Position numbers and translations under genes: made by a program. Below, one piece after another: positions 6,335 through 14,614 of a stretch of DNA of 21,755 nt. The notes below the pieces were generated by a model. That model worked only from the letters and a program-made list of their open reading frames with translations, searched no databases and was not told the origin of the DNA. This stretch comes from Scatosoma sp002474405. GTDB taxonomy: Bacteria > Bacillota > Clostridia > Christensenellales > Borkfalkiaceae. Each line of letters begins with the position of its first letter. Position 1 is the first letter of the stretch. The stretch spans positions 1 through 21,755 of the forward strand of contig CALAFO010000007.1 in assembly GCA_937892545.1 (NCBI GenBank), read 5' to 3'.

Positions 6335-8005
6335 TCAGGCAATAATGCCGAGCTCCAGCGCCGTTTCTTTCAGGATGTTCTGAATATCGGTATACCCCGC
6401 TTTCTTCAAATCGGAAATCATGCCGTCCCAGTCGCCGGAAAGATTTGCCGTACCGATAATCGCTTTGTTTACGAACGACCACGAAATATTTTTTACTTCC
6501 GCCATCTTGTTGTAAACCAGCGAAGGATATGCCGTAACGTTTACCAGCTTCGAATGCTGCAGATATTTCGTATACTCCACCGCCTGCCGCACGAGGGCGC
6601 CGTATTTGGGATACAGCGAACCGATGTCGGTAGCGATTTCGATGTTGCCGCTTCTTTCGTATTCGTCCCAGTCTACGGCATAACCGAATCGGCTGCCCAT
6701 GCCGTGCAAGCCCGCGTTCACGGAATTGCCGTCAAGATCTTTCACTTTCGCGAAATAATTGGAGCGTTCGGAATTTCTGCCGTCGAGATCGGCAACCACG
6801 TTACCGTCCTCGTCCAGCGTGTAATGCGTGCCTTCGATGCCGTACAATCTGAGTTTCGAACCTTCGGGGCTGATCAGGTATTCCAGCAAATCCAGCGTTT
6901 TATACACGTCTTTCGTGCCTTTCGTAATCGCATAGCCGCCGTAATCTCCGCCCCAGTCGGAATAGCCTCTTTCGCCCTCGACGCCCAGCGTTTTTCCGGT
7001 TAATTCCGACGTGTTGCCCGTGCCGAGAAGCGGAGGTCCTACAATCACTTTATCGGCGCCGTTCGCGTCTTCGAAGTTTGCCACTACCCATTCCATGTGT
7101 CCTTCGCCGTTCGTCATGATGCAGCCCACTTTGCCGTTGTACCACTGGTTGCGGTCGGTATCGCCCGTATTCTGGTTGAACGTAGGATCGATCCAGCCTT
7201 TTTTATACATGGCGTTCATCCATTCGAGATACGGCTTGAATTCGTCGCGGGCGTACATATAAGAAGCCACGCCGCTATCCGTAATGTCCCAGTCGGGCGT
7301 AATGCCGAACGCGCCGTACAGCGGGTTAAGATAATAGTTGTAGGTGTTCGGCGAAATGCCGTACGTCTGCCCGGAAGGATTTCCGTTGGCATCGGTGAAG
7401 AGGTTGTTGCCCGAAAATCTGCTCATCACGTATTCGAATTCGTCCAGCGTTTCGGGCGCTTTCGCATTGCCGTCGTCATCAACAAACCCGATGGCTTTCA
7501 GCCAGTCCGCGCGGTAATAAATCGCCCACGCGGTTTTCGTTTCCACCGCGGGAATCAGGTAATGCCCTTCGTAATACTGAATGTTTTTATACTGATTGCT
7601 GTATACCAGCTTGTTCAGATACGGGTACCGTTCCTCGTTGCCGATCAGAAGCTCGTCCAGATTCCACAGCAAATCCTGCGAAGGATCCGCCCAGCGCTGA
7701 AAAGCGCCTTCGGAATTTTCGGGATCGGACCAGATGACGTCCGGCAAATCCATGCTGTTCATCATCGGCGTAAGCTTCGTGTAATAATTTTCGCTTTTCG
7801 CGCCTTCAAACGCGATGGTTACGCCTACGTCCGATTCGATTTTCTGAAAGACGGAATCCATTTTCGCGCCCGCGTATTCGTCGCCCGAATAGGTGAAAAT
7901 ACGAATTTCCTGCGAAGAACCGTCGATGGGCTTGGCGCACGCCGCCATCGGCGCCAGCGCAACCGCCGCCAGAACGATTCCCGCGATACGAGTCATTTTT
8001 TTCAT
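6335..8005 (-). CDS. ABC transporter solute-binding lipoprotein (family 1, LplA-like)
   Basis: A 556-residue lipoprotein with signal peptide 1-22 and lipobox MAAC (C23). Length and sequence style (IRIFTYSGDEYAG, LPDVIWSD, YYRADWLKAIGF, KGWIDPTF) match the large solute-binding proteins that pair with LplB/LplC permeases for complex carbohydrates. It lies 3 bases after the nucleoside hydrolase stop codon. Its ribosome binding site AAGGAGG overlaps the last codons of that gene (AAGGAGGATTGAACAATG), giving a near-ideal, translationally coupled start. This fits the high copy number needed for a binding protein. It is separated from its permease genes by the nucleoside hydrolase gene, an unusual order that hints the hydrolase acts on the transported ligand. 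Ligand class (oligosaccharide or glycoconjugate) is inferred only. Confidence 0.9.
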   Translation of the reverse strand: MKKMTRIAGIVLAAVALAPMAACAKPIDGSSQEIRIFTYSGDEYAGAKMDSVFQKIESDVGVTIAFEGAKSENYYTKLTPMMNSMDLPDVIWSDPENSEGAFQRWADPSQDLLWNLDELLIGNEERYPYLNKLVYSNQYKNIQYYEGHYLIPAVETKTAWAIYYRADWLKAIGFVDDDGNAKAPETLDEFEYVMSRFSGNNLFTDANGNPSGQTYGISPNTYNYYLNPLYGAFGITPDWDITDSGVASYMYARDEFKPYLEWMNAMYKKGWIDPTFNQNTGDTDRNQWYNGKVGCIMTNGEGHMEWVVANFEDANGADKVIVGPPLLGTGNTSELTGKTLGVEGERGYSDWGGDYGGYAITKGTKDVYKTLDLLEYLISPEGSKLRLYGIEGTHYTLDEDGNVVADLDGRNSERSNYFAKVKDLDGNSVNAGLHGMGSRFGYAVDWDEYERSGNIEIATDIGSLYPKYGALVRQAVEYTKYLQHSKLVNVTAYPSLVYNKMAEVKNISWSFVNKAIIGTANLSGDWDGMISDLKKAGYTDIQNILKETALELGIIA

Positions 8006-8008
8006 TGT

Positions 8009-8920
8009 TCAATCCTCCTTGTAATCAAGAATTTTCATTTCGTTTCCGATGATTTCCGTAAAATCGGAAACCACCGCGATTTTCATATGTTTTTCGCCGC
8101 GTTTGTTTACGAGGTCGAATTTTCCCGTGTTTGCCGTCATGCCGTACGTATACGCGCTCTCCGTTTCGAGATGCATGTCGATTTCCTCAAAATCGCAGTA
8201 ATCTTCGTACGCCTGCCGCACCACCATCACGTCGTGCAGGCAGATTCTCCAGCCGGGAAGTTTCGATTTCAGCCATAAATTCGTAAGCAGCGAAAGATAC
8301 TCTTTGTATTCGCTCCCGCGCATGTTCAGCATGTATCGCTGCTGTTTTTCGCTCACCACGAATTTCGACGTTACTTCGCAGCCGAACGCCGTAACGGGCA
8401 AATCGGAAGAAAACACCGTTTTCGCCGCGGGAATATCGCAGTTGATATTCCATTCCACATACTGGTTCGCATAATCGCCGCCCATCATGATAACGCCGCC
8501 GATTCCGCTCATCGCCGACGGATCTTTTTCTATCGCCGCGGCGATATTCGTCAGCGGACCTATGGCAAGCAGCACCAGATTTTTGCCGTAGCGCTTCGCG
8601 CTTTGCACGATAAAATCGACGGCGTCCGACGGGCTGCCGTTTTCGTTATCCGGCGCATACGCTTCGTTTTCAAGGTCCGCCGTCCACTGGCAGCAATGCC
8701 CGTCCGCATTCCACGCGCCTTTCAGCCCCGCATACACGGGAAGCTTCTTGCCGTATAAAGCCGCCATTTTTTTGGCGATGCGCGCCCGCTCGTCGGTCCA
8801 GCGAAACACCGTGGTAACGCCGAGCAGCGGCAAATTTTTTTTCAACGCGAAATCCAGCGCGTACGCGTCGTCGATGTCGTCGCCGATGTCGGTATCGAGA
8901 ATAAATTTTTTGTCTGTCAT
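8009..8920 (-). CDS. Inosine-uridine nucleoside hydrolase family protein
   Basis: A 303-residue cytoplasmic enzyme. The N-terminal calcium-binding motif is clear: LDTDIGDDIDDA with D9, D11, D14, D15, D17 and D18. AIGPLTNIAAA (119-129), the MMGG stretch (145-148), EWNINCDIPAAK (156-167) and the HD pair (229-230) complete the family pattern. These enzymes hydrolyse the N-glycosidic bond of ribonucleosides to free the base and ribose. Members embedded in sugar-uptake loci may act on other glycosides, and that alternative is realistic here. AAAGGA lies 8 bases before ATG 8920, and 20 bases separate it from the permease gene upstream. The spacing indicates co-transcription with the permeases and the binding protein. 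Confidence 0.92.
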   Translation of the reverse strand: MTDKKFILDTDIGDDIDDAYALDFALKKNLPLLGVTTVFRWTDERARIAKKMAALYGKKLPVYAGLKGAWNADGHCCQWTADLENEAYAPDNENGSPSDAVDFIVQSAKRYGKNLVLLAIGPLTNIAAAIEKDPSAMSGIGGVIMMGGDYANQYVEWNINCDIPAAKTVFSSDLPVTAFGCEVTSKFVVSEKQQRYMLNMRGSEYKEYLSLLTNLWLKSKLPGWRICLHDVMVVRQAYEDYCDFEEIDMHLETESAYTYGMTANTGKFDLVNKRGEKHMKIAVVSDFTEIIGNEMKILDYKED

Positions 8921-8940
8921 AATTCAGTCCTTTCGGCGGC

Positions 8941-9882
8941 TCAGCCTTTCACCGAGCCCACCATCACGCCTTTCGTGAAATACTTCTGCACGAAAGGATA
9001 AATCAACATAATGGGAATGATGGAAACCACCACCGTAGCCATTTTCACCGATTCCGCCAGCGCCTGCATCGAAGAATCTCCGCCGATGCCGGACGTGGAT
9101 GTGGCTTTGGAAAGCATATCGCGCAGAATGTTTTGTATCAGCAGTTTTTCCTGCGATTTGATATACAGCAGCCCCGTCATGTAATCGTTCCATTTGCCTA
9201 CGGCTACCCACAGCGCCACCGTAGCGATAATCGGTTTGGAAAGCGGAAGATATATCGAAAAGAAAATACGAAGTTCTCCCGCGCCGTCCAGCGCAGCCGA
9301 TTCGCTCAGCTCCGCGGGAATCCCCTGAAAATAGTTTTTCACCACGAAGATATTGAACGCGCCCGTAGCGCCCACGGCGATATACACGAAGTAACTGTCC
9401 GTCAGCTGCAACACGTTTCTGATAAGGATATAAAACGGAATCAGCCCGCCCGAAAACAGCATGGTAATCAGCACGTACACCAGCGCGACCTGCCGCCCCG
9501 GCAAATCTTTTTTCGAAAGCGGATACGCGCCCACCGTGGTAAGCGCCACGGCAACCGCCGTTCCGATAATCGTAACCACGATGGTGTTTACGTACGCGCG
9601 GAATATGTTGGGATTGCCCAGCACGGATTTGTACGCCGAAAAGCTCCACACTTCCACGGGCAGCCCGTTTACCAGTTGCCGCGAACGGAACGATTCGGTG
9701 ATTACGTATACGAACGGGGCAATCAGCACGGCAAGAAAAATCAGCGTAATCAGATACAATATCACGTTGCAGCGGATATCGGAAGCGTTATTTCCGAACC
9801 GCGAACGCATGAACGCCGAAAACTTGCCGCGTTCTTTTTTCGCGCCCTCCCGCGAGGGAATACTCTGTTCGTTTTTTACCAT
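8941..9882 (-). CDS. Carbohydrate ABC transporter permease (LplC / AraQ-like)
   Basis: A 313-residue inner-membrane permease of the MetI superfamily. Hydrophobic segments include about 40-62, 99-117, 131-155 and 163-180. The cytoplasmic loop ESAALDGAGELRIFFSIYLP (194-213) is the EAA-type site that contacts the ATPase. The C-terminal FVQKYFTKGVMVGSVKG is characteristic of this subfamily. The start codon overlaps the end of the upstream permease gene (ATGGTAA overlap, 9876-9882) and uses AGGAGG 9 bases upstream. The pair therefore forms a coupled heterodimer. No ATPase gene is present nearby, as is usual for Lpl-type systems that share an MsmX-like ATPase encoded elsewhere. Confidence 0.93.
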   Translation of the reverse strand: MVKNEQSIPSREGAKKERGKFSAFMRSRFGNNASDIRCNVILYLITLIFLAVLIAPFVYVITESFRSRQLVNGLPVEVWSFSAYKSVLGNPNIFRAYVNTIVVTIIGTAVAVALTTVGAYPLSKKDLPGRQVALVYVLITMLFSGGLIPFYILIRNVLQLTDSYFVYIAVGATGAFNIFVVKNYFQGIPAELSESAALDGAGELRIFFSIYLPLSKPIIATVALWVAVGKWNDYMTGLLYIKSQEKLLIQNILRDMLSKATSTSGIGGDSSMQALAESVKMATVVVSIIPIMLIYPFVQKYFTKGVMVGSVKG

Positions 9883-10859
9883 ATTCCTTCGCCTCCTATC
9901 AGTTTCGTCAGTTTGTTGGTGATGATGACAAGCACGCAGCCGATCGCAGAATTGAAAAGTCCGATTGCCGTGGAAAGCGAGTAGTTGCCGCCCGTGATAC
10001 CCAGCGAGAACAGATACATTTCCAATGTTTCGCCCTTGCCCGAAAGCACGCTGTTGTACGTGTTGTAAATCTGATCGAACCCGGCGTACATGATGTTGGA
10101 AAGGGTGAGAATCGCGTTGAACGAAATGGCGGGCAGCAGCCCCGGAAGGGTGATGTACAGAATTTTTTTGAATCTGCCCGCGCCGTCCAGCGAAGCCGCC
10201 TCATACAGCTGCGGATCGATGTTCATCAGCGTGGCAAGATAGATAATCGTGCCCCAGCCCGCTTCCTTATATATATCCGAAAAAATCAGGAAGCCCACAT
10301 ACAAATCGTCGTTACTGAAAAAGTGTATGTTTCTGCCGAACAGCTTCAGCATCACGCCCTGAAACGCCGTGGATTTATCCAGCGACAAGAAGATGCCGCC
10401 CAGCACTACCCACGATAAAAAGTGCGGTATGTACGAAACCGACTGCGTAAATTTCGCAAACCTCGCCGACGGAAGTTCGTTCAGCATCAGCACCAGAAGA
10501 ATCGGCGCGGGAAAGCCGAACAGCATTTTCAGCAGCGAAATTCTGAGCGTATTGATCAGTTTTTCTTTGAAGAGAGACGTTCCGAACAGCTGATTAAAAT
10601 ACTTGAACAAATCAAGTTTTCCGTCCGTCGTCGCCCACGGGCTGCCCCAGATGCCCTTTCTTACAAACCAGTCTTTGAAAGCGATCTGCAAGCCGAACAT
10701 CGGATAATAATTGAAAATAAACAGATACACGATGAGCGGCAGCAGCATAAGATACAGCGGCAGAAATCTGACGAAAAGATTGCCTTTCGTTTTTCTGCTC
10801 CGTTTCCCCGCGTTTTTGCTTGCCGCCGGTTCGCGCGTCGTTGCGATTTCCTTTTCCAT
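9876..10859 (-). CDS. Carbohydrate ABC transporter permease (LplB-like)
   Basis: A 327-residue inner-membrane permease of the MetI superfamily. The basic N-terminus (KRSRKTKGNLFVRF) is followed by a membrane segment at about 33-51 (LPLYLMLLPLIVYLFIFNYY), then YYPMFGLQIAFKDW, a signature of LplB homologues. The EAA loop is YEAASLDGAGRFKKILYITL (219-238). Further helices lie at about 105-125, 148-160 and 255-320. A GGAG site lies 8 bases before ATG 10859. It starts 72 bases after the surface-protein gene, across a prominent stem-loop (10877-10930). It ends by overlapping the partner permease gene. The substrate is probably an oligosaccharide or glycoconjugate, inferred from family and neighbours. 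Confidence 0.93.
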   Translation of the reverse strand: MEKEIATTREPAASKNAGKRSRKTKGNLFVRFLPLYLMLLPLIVYLFIFNYYPMFGLQIAFKDWFVRKGIWGSPWATTDGKLDLFKYFNQLFGTSLFKEKLINTLRISLLKMLFGFPAPILLVLMLNELPSARFAKFTQSVSYIPHFLSWVVLGGIFLSLDKSTAFQGVMLKLFGRNIHFFSNDDLYVGFLIFSDIYKEAGWGTIIYLATLMNIDPQLYEAASLDGAGRFKKILYITLPGLLPAISFNAILTLSNIMYAGFDQIYNTYNSVLSGKGETLEMYLFSLGITGGNYSLSTAIGLFNSAIGCVLVIITNKLTKLIGGEGIW

Positions 10860-10876
10860 ACAAGATACTCCGAGCC

Positions 10877-10930
10877 GAAAAGTTTTTTGCTTCCGCGGCA
10901 GTTTTTCCCGCCGCGGAAACGTAACTTTTC
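10877..10930 (-). promoter_or_regulatory. Large intercistronic stem-loop between surface protein and permease genes
   Basis: TTCCGCGGC (10891-10899) pairs perfectly with GCCGCGGAA (10910-10918). An outer 8-bp stem is formed by GAAAAGTT (10877-10884) and AACTTTTC (10923-10930). It begins 2 bases after the stop codon of the surface-protein gene. On the minus strand the inner stem is followed by GCAAAAAA, not a U run, so it is not a standard terminator. A 3'-end stabiliser, a processing site or a partial attenuator would fit. Any of these would allow much more surface protein than permease. Confidence 0.6.
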
Positions 10931-10931
10931 T

Positions 10932-13160
10932 TTAGTTTTCTTTCTTCTTTCTGGTTGCCGCAAACGCGATTGCCGCCGCGCCGAGCACCGCCGCCGCGCT
11001 GCCGAATCCGACGAATCCGCCGCAACCCGACTTCGTTTCTACCTTATTCAGCGCCGCAATCGCCTGCAATTTTGCGGAATTGCCCAGCGTTTTGCTCTTC
11101 GCCGAAAGGATTTTTTCCTTGCCGTCCGCCAGCGCTTCGTCCAGCGCGGCGCGGGCGTCTTTGGTATATTTGTTGTTGGCAATCAGTTCGTCGTACTTCG
11201 CCTGCAATTCGTCGGCGTATTCCTGCAACGTCTTTTTCAGCGTGGCTTCCGCCTGAGCGATCGTTTCCACCGCCTGCGCCGCCGCAAACACCTCGTTATA
11301 CAGCGCTTCCACGTCCTCTACGGTTTTCACTTCCGTTTCGCATCTTTCCGCAAACGAAGCGATTTCGTCCTGCAAAAGCGCCCAGTTCGTAGCGGAATAA
11401 TCCGTCTGCGTAAGCGTAGCGAACCACGTTTCGAGCGCCGCCTGCTTTTCGGCGATTTTATCTTTCACTTCCTGCGGCAAATCGTGATTCTGATCGGTGT
11501 ACTTTTCTTCGTCGAACGCCGAAGAATCGAGCACGTACGTCGTGTAGCAAGGCGCTTCAAAGTTTCTCACCTGCCCTTCGAGAATGATGTTCGAGGCAAA
11601 TTCGAAATAGAGCATGTCGCCCGCTTTCATATACCACACGCCGCTGAAATCTTCTTCCGTTACGGGATTGCTCACCGTGGCGATTTTCTTCGTCTCTTCG
11701 CCGCGCACAATATACACGTTAAGAACGCAGTTATCCGTCCAGCCGTTTGATTTTCCTTCGGGCAGTACGTTGGCGAACGTAAGCGAGCAATCTTTATTCG
11801 CTTTGAACAGCTGCACGATCGCGGCGTTGCGCCCGATGTACCACTTCCAGTTCTGCGCAAAATATTTCGGCGAATCGAAACCGGCGTTCAGGGATTCGTT
11901 GTACATATAATACTTATCCGCGCCCTGTTTATCGAAATCGAGAAGTCCGTCCGCCACGGTACCCGTCATCAGTTTCGTATCCGCCACGGCGCCCGTAATC
12001 CAGGTATAGCCGTTGGCATTCATTTTTTCGCAATAATCGAGGTCTCTTCCCTCTTCTTTTACGGGAACGACCGCTTTCATCGCCGTCATCGCGGTATCGT
12101 AAACGGAATTGACGTCCTCCACAGTTTCCGCCGTTTCCACGTCAGTCAGGAATTGCTCGTGCGCCGCATTTACGGTTGCCCAGCCCTCGGCGGTGAAATT
12201 CGCTTCTTTCAGCGTTTTCCAGTACTCCGCCATGTCCGCCTTTTTGGCGGCTTTCGCGTTATCTACCGTGTTGGTTTTCACCGCGTCGATATCGGATACG
12301 GCTTTTTCGTACGCCGCTTTCAGTACGGATAACTTCGTATATTCCGCGTCTTTGAAATCTTTGAGATATTTCTGAATCAGCGCCCAGTTTTCCGCCGTGT
12401 AATCGTCCGCGCTCAGCGCCGATACCTTATCTTCCAGCTTCTTGGTGTATTCCGCAATCTGTTCCGCCGTGGCTTCGTCGGTTTCGCCTTTCGCCGTAAA
12501 CGTAATCGTCGCTTTCTGCATGTTCTGATAGTTTCTGTCAATTCCCGCGCCGAGTTCGTAATAAATCACGTCTCCTTGCGCCACTTCTACGGAAAGCCCT
12601 TTGTTTACTTCGGCTTTAATCGCGTCGGTGCCGTTCGATAAATGATACAATTTCGCAAGCTGCGTAACCGATTGCGTTGCGGCTTCGTATTTATAAACGG
12701 CAAAAAGGCTGTTCCAGTCGATATAACCGCCGAAATTCGCCGCCGTGTAATCCCAGGCAATCGTGCCGGCGGCTTCCGCTTCCACATACGTAACCACGCT
12801 GCCGCCTGCCTCCGGGAATTTATACTGCCAGTTTTCAACGGTAAATCCTTTCAGCGACAAAGCGTTATCGCTTGCTTTCGCCGAAAAATCTTTCAGGTTG
12901 TAATCGCTCTTCGTCGAGTCGAAAAACAACGCCGAAGAATCGGTGTACATCAGCTTCACTTTCATGTTGTTGATGCTGTGCCCCTTATATTCGCTGTACC
13001 ACGTATAATAAGGCAAATCGCCCATGGTAAGCTGCTTTGTTTCGGCTGCGGAAGCCGTGCTTCCGCCGAGCAGCGACGCGCCTGCCGCCGCGCTTCCCGC
13101 GCAGCAAAGCGCAAGCAGTGCGGCAAGTTTCTTGTTCCGGTTCTTTCCTGATGTATTCAT
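10932..13160 (-). CDS. Large repeat-containing surface protein with Cys-type C-terminal anchor
   Basis: A 742-residue exported protein. The start at ATG 13160 is chosen for AAGGAG 7 bases upstream and for placing a normal signal peptide (about 1-38, ending ASA) at the N-terminus. Two beta-rich modules, about 40-222 and 385-545, end in related elements (VAQGDVIYYELG and MKAGDMLYFEFA), like carbohydrate-binding beta-sandwiches. Three helical repeats begin DYTAENWALIQ (253), NFTAEGWATVN (321) and DYSATNWALLQ (587); a fourth is degenerate near 665. They resemble FIVAR-type repeats. The C-terminus has SGCGG (711-715), a membrane helix (about 716-736) and RKKKEN. This is a tripartite sorting-like tail with Cys instead of LPXTG. 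Position between the glycoside hydrolases and the transporter suggests it captures glycan substrate at the cell surface. The product is not a named protein that I recognise. Confidence 0.85.
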   Translation of the reverse strand: MNTSGKNRNKKLAALLALCCAGSAAAGASLLGGSTASAAETKQLTMGDLPYYTWYSEYKGHSINNMKVKLMYTDSSALFFDSTKSDYNLKDFSAKASDNALSLKGFTVENWQYKFPEAGGSVVTYVEAEAAGTIAWDYTAANFGGYIDWNSLFAVYKYEAATQSVTQLAKLYHLSNGTDAIKAEVNKGLSVEVAQGDVIYYELGAGIDRNYQNMQKATITFTAKGETDEATAEQIAEYTKKLEDKVSALSADDYTAENWALIQKYLKDFKDAEYTKLSVLKAAYEKAVSDIDAVKTNTVDNAKAAKKADMAEYWKTLKEANFTAEGWATVNAAHEQFLTDVETAETVEDVNSVYDTAMTAMKAVVPVKEEGRDLDYCEKMNANGYTWITGAVADTKLMTGTVADGLLDFDKQGADKYYMYNESLNAGFDSPKYFAQNWKWYIGRNAAIVQLFKANKDCSLTFANVLPEGKSNGWTDNCVLNVYIVRGEETKKIATVSNPVTEEDFSGVWYMKAGDMLYFEFASNIILEGQVRNFEAPCYTTYVLDSSAFDEEKYTDQNHDLPQEVKDKIAEKQAALETWFATLTQTDYSATNWALLQDEIASFAERCETEVKTVEDVEALYNEVFAAAQAVETIAQAEATLKKTLQEYADELQAKYDELIANNKYTKDARAALDEALADGKEKILSAKSKTLGNSAKLQAIAALNKVETKSGCGGFVGFGSAAAVLGAAAIAFAATRKKKEN

Positions 13161-13272
13161 ATCTTCTCTCCTTATAATTCTCCTTATCGGCGGAGTTGCC
13201 GTTTTTAACATGATAAATTCCGCGATTTTGCCGCTTTTCGCGCCGTTTGCACGCTTTGGCGGCGTTTTTCCG

Positions 13273-14610
13273 TTACGCGTAATAGTTTTCCAGCAGATTC
13301 AGATCGCCCGTTCCGCCCGCAGCTTTCTGATAGAGCGCCGCCAGTTCTTTGGCTTCGCCCGCAACCATCTGCCTTGTGCCGAACACATCGTTATACACCC
13401 GCGCGGGGTTCGGATCCGCAAAAAAGCCGAATCGCGATACGTTGCCGTGCGCCGCCCAGGGCGTATCCGCATTATCGAACAATCTGAAAATATTCACCGT
13501 TTCCACATACGGCATATATTTTTCCACGGCGTTCATCATCGCAATCACGTTTGCCGCGGCGCCGTCGGAGCCTTTGCCCGTATCGCTGTACCCTACTTCC
13601 GTAATGAACACTTTTTTATGTTTGCGTTCGTTATCCAGCACAACCTGATACACTTTGTGATTTTCCGTAACGAAATACGATTCGTCGAAATCTTTCGTAT
13701 CGCGGTACGGGTGCCATGCCGCCACGTCGAAATAATCGTCGGGATTCACCGACGCGGTTTCGTCGGTTTCGGACGAATAGAAATAGCCGAATTCGCCGCT
13801 GAAAATATTATCGTAAATCTTCTGTAAAAACCAGGCGTTGGAAGGGCGGCTTTGGGTTACGTCGCTTTTCCCCTGCCCCATCGGTTCGGTAAGCCCGCCC
13901 ATCACGCTTTTCGCGTCGGGGTTGGCGTTGTGAATCGCCCGCGTGGCGAAATAGAGCATATCCGTGGAAATCGCCGCCATCATTTCCGAATCGAACAGCG
14001 AATCATCGTAACAGCTGTACATAAAATCGGGGTTGTTGAGTTCGTTATCGATTTCCCAGTACTCCACTTCGGGAAATTCGGAAACCAGCGTATACCAGGA
14101 AGTATAATAATCGTCCAGCCACTGCTTGTAATAACTGCCCGTGGAAAGATTCCGCCGCACCTTCCCCACGGAATTCTGCCCGTTGTTGAAGTTGTGATGG
14201 TTCATGCCGATATTCGTTATGCCGCGCGCAACGCACTCCGCAAGTTCCGCGTGCATTACGGCGCAATTTCCGGCGTTTAAAGTATCTTTATCTTCCAGAA
14301 GATACGTGAAGTGCATCCAGTGCCGCACCGTTTTCGCGCCCAGATTTTCAATCAGCTGAAAATCCACGCCGAAATCTTCCACGGTAAACGGCGAGCCGTT
14401 ATACTCTCTGTCCTCTATCAGATAGCAGATTCCGTACAGTTTCGTCGTATCGGCAATGCCGTGAGACGTATCCAGCGGAATTTCTTCCTGCGGTTGATCT
14501 GCCGGAGGCTGTTCCTGCCCGCCCGAATTTGTATCGCATCCGGCAACGGAAAACGCCGAAGCCGCACACAGAAACGCCGCCGTTACCGCTGCGAAAAATC
14601 TCTTTTTCAT
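13273..14610 (-). CDS. Clan GH-A glycoside hydrolase-like lipoprotein (second paralogue)
   Basis: A 445-residue lipoprotein with signal peptide 1-24, lipobox VAGC (C25) and a Gly/Gln/Pro-rich linker to about 45. The core is a TIM-barrel glycosidase-like domain. YWEIDNELNN carries the candidate acid/base E190, and VFITEVGYSD the candidate nucleophile E338, at the beta-4 and beta-7 positions typical of clan GH-A (GH5, GH30 and GH39-like). GMNHHNF (135-141) and AAWHPY (297-302) are other barrel-loop motifs shared with the neighbour. It begins 4 bases after the upstream paralogue, whose last codons contain its AAGGGG ribosome binding site. I cannot assign a GH family number or substrate. A retaining beta-glycosidase acting outside the cell is the best guess. 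Confidence 0.85.
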   Translation of the reverse strand: MKKRFFAAVTAAFLCAASAFSVAGCDTNSGGQEQPPADQPQEEIPLDTSHGIADTTKLYGICYLIEDREYNGSPFTVEDFGVDFQLIENLGAKTVRHWMHFTYLLEDKDTLNAGNCAVMHAELAECVARGITNIGMNHHNFNNGQNSVGKVRRNLSTGSYYKQWLDDYYTSWYTLVSEFPEVEYWEIDNELNNPDFMYSCYDDSLFDSEMMAAISTDMLYFATRAIHNANPDAKSVMGGLTEPMGQGKSDVTQSRPSNAWFLQKIYDNIFSGEFGYFYSSETDETASVNPDDYFDVAAWHPYRDTKDFDESYFVTENHKVYQVVLDNERKHKKVFITEVGYSDTGKGSDGAAANVIAMMNAVEKYMPYVETVNIFRLFDNADTPWAAHGNVSRFGFFADPNPARVYNDVFGTRQMVAGEAKELAALYQKAAGGTGDLNLLENYYA

Positions 14611-14614
14611 CCCG

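Noticed and set aside
4817..7003. Plus-strand open frame of 728 codons opposite the phosphoesterase and binding-protein genes
   Set aside because: It is antisense to two genes with complete catalytic or lipoprotein signatures, is rich in Arg, His and Val with no domain pattern, and results from the codon bias of the real genes.
7097..8278. Plus-strand open frame of 393 codons opposite the binding-protein and nucleoside-hydrolase genes
   Set aside because: Same compositional artefact; no recognisable motif.
10422..11750. Plus-strand open frame of 442 codons opposite the permease and surface-protein genes
   Set aside because: Arg/Phe-rich translation without signal peptide, domain or ribosome binding site; antisense shadow.
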